A stretch of 64,000 nucleotides of DNA, taken from assembly GCA_002360455.1 (NCBI GenBank), contig DEQQ01000034.1:1-64000 (forward strand). The letters run 5' to 3'. Positions 63,398 to 64,000 of the stretch are shown here, piece after piece. Position 1 is the first letter of the stretch; every line of letters begins with the position of its first letter. Source of the DNA: Saprospiraceae bacterium UBA3362 (GTDB lineage Bacteria > Bacteroidota > Bacteroidia > Chitinophagales > Saprospiraceae). A program made the position numbers and the translations under genes. Under the pieces are notes generated by a model that worked only from the letters and a program-made list of their open reading frames with translations, ran no database searches and was not told the DNA's origin.

Positions 63398-64000
63398 TTG
63401 CTAACATTTTTAGACATCAAGAAATAAGCATAAATCATCGCTAACATCCCCGCTGCAAACAAAAGCCATCCTACTGTACAAAGGATAGAAATTTTTAGAA
63501 AGTAATTGCATAAAATTCCACATACTATCGCTAATAAAATCGCAATCACACCAATGTTCCCTTCGGACAAACCGGCCTGCTTTATCTTATAATATTTATG
63601 AGGATTGATCATCCTATCTATTAATGCAAATAATTTATCTTGTAACAATCCAATGAAAATAATTACGATGAGACAGGCAAAAACTTTATCAATCTGGCCC
63701 TGTCTTGACTTTGTATAGATCAAGGATCCTATCCCCATTTCTTTATTAAGCAATTCGGCAATAATAATGTAGGTCCATGAGATTGCTGTTAATACTCTGA
63801 TGTCGTCAATAAGCTTGACCATTACGCCGGGAAAGAATACGGTTTTGATCAGTTGCCATTTACTGGCTCCCATAGTATAAGCAGTTTGCATATAAACTTC
63901 TTCTAACTCTCCCACTCTTTGCACAACCACCGGAATCAAATACACAACAATTCCCACCGCCAAAAAAGCTATTTTCATTGGATCTCCAAGCCCAAACCAA
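63394..64000 (-). CDS. ABC transporter permease, NitT/TauT type (5' end outside window)
   Basis: Incomplete at the right edge: the frame is open upstream of the internal ATG at 63978 to the end of the window (GLGDPMKIAFLAVGIVV), and the BPD_transp_1 core is recognisable (EVYMQTAYTMGASKWQLIKTV, DIRVLTAISWTYIIIAELL). After the usual permease end it carries an extra pair of C-terminal helices (IGVIAILLAIVCGILC, ILCTVGWLLFAAGMLAMIYA). Confidence 0.88.
   Translation of the reverse strand, partial: WFGLGDPMKIAFLAVGIVVYLIPVVVQRVGELEEVYMQTAYTMGASKWQLIKTVFFPGVMVKLIDDIRVLTAISWTYIIIAELLNKEMGIGSLIYTKSRQGQIDKVFACLIVIIFIGLLQDKLFALIDRMINPHKYYKIKQAGLSEGNIGVIAILLAIVCGILCNYFLKISILCTVGWLLFAAGMLAMIYAYFLMSKNVSK

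Noticed and set aside
1..64000. CRISPR array, tRNA/rRNA genes, insertion sequences, integrase or phage genes
   Set aside because: Looked for direct-repeat spacing, cloverleaf-like segments and transposase/integrase motifs; none found.

Overview
The window looks like a chromosomal segment of a Bacteroidota bacterium, most likely from the Saprospiria/Chitinophagia side of the phylum (inference). The reasons are an AT-rich genome with dense short-spaced operons, almost no Shine-Dalgarno sequences, repeated TAnnTTTG-type -7 promoter boxes, secreted proteins ending in type IX secretion (T9SS) sorting domains, PKD-rich exoproteins, SPOR/OmpA lipoprotein-type envelope genes and typical Bacteroidota families (GH3-like, LolA-like, DPP IV, flotillin plus NfeD). 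No rRNA, tRNA, CRISPR array, transposase or integrase was found.

Layout. 1-2.3 kb: a BNR-repeat T9SS exoprotein broken by one in-frame TAG. 2.8-11.2 kb (+): a secreted endonuclease-like lipoprotein, a PIF1-like helicase, a 37-residue membrane peptide, miaE, a YwaF-type membrane protein, purB, a sirtuin and a BNR-repeat lipoprotein. 11.3-17.8 kb (-): smpB/lipoprotein/DPP IV, then rseP-hscB-aldehyde dehydrogenase. 18.1-24.2 kb (+): a GltD-like/ferredoxin fusion with a 2-oxoacid:acceptor oxidoreductase alpha subunit (no beta subunit follows), then ligA.

24.2-34.5 kb is the accessory part: a second gene split by an in-frame TAG, a small lipoprotein, a four-gene minus-strand set (ECF sigma factor, cytochrome P460-like protein, Cys/His-rich secreted protein, small membrane protein), long non-coding stretches, two diverged copies of a roughly 270-bp repeat, a frameshifted small gene next to an intact one, and the flotillin/NfeD pair. 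Two GC-rich REP-like elements lie at 21.7 and 34.4 kb.

34.5-44.3 kb: rimO, a membrane protein, msrB lipoprotein, SCP2 protein, OmpA-SPOR protein, lpd and a large PKD/metzincin T9SS exoprotein. 44.6-47.7 kb is the most unusual locus: a SET-domain protein, an ATP-grasp ligase and an ATP-grasp-SET fusion in a row, followed by a secreted repeat protein with a peptidoglycan-binding domain. 49-64 kb: priA, GH3-like and LolA-like genes, a second YwaF-type protein, a thioredoxin-fold lipoprotein, an SDR, an RluE-type pseudouridine synthase, a membrane-anchored barnase with its barstar inhibitor, an M14 carboxypeptidase, aspartate kinase, a secreted esterase-like hydrolase and a NitT/TauT-type ABC transporter that runs off the right edge.

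Several start codons were moved downstream of the longest open frame because the longest-frame TTG lies inside a TAnnTTTG promoter box; these choices are stated per gene. All family calls come from reading motifs by eye; no database search was run.
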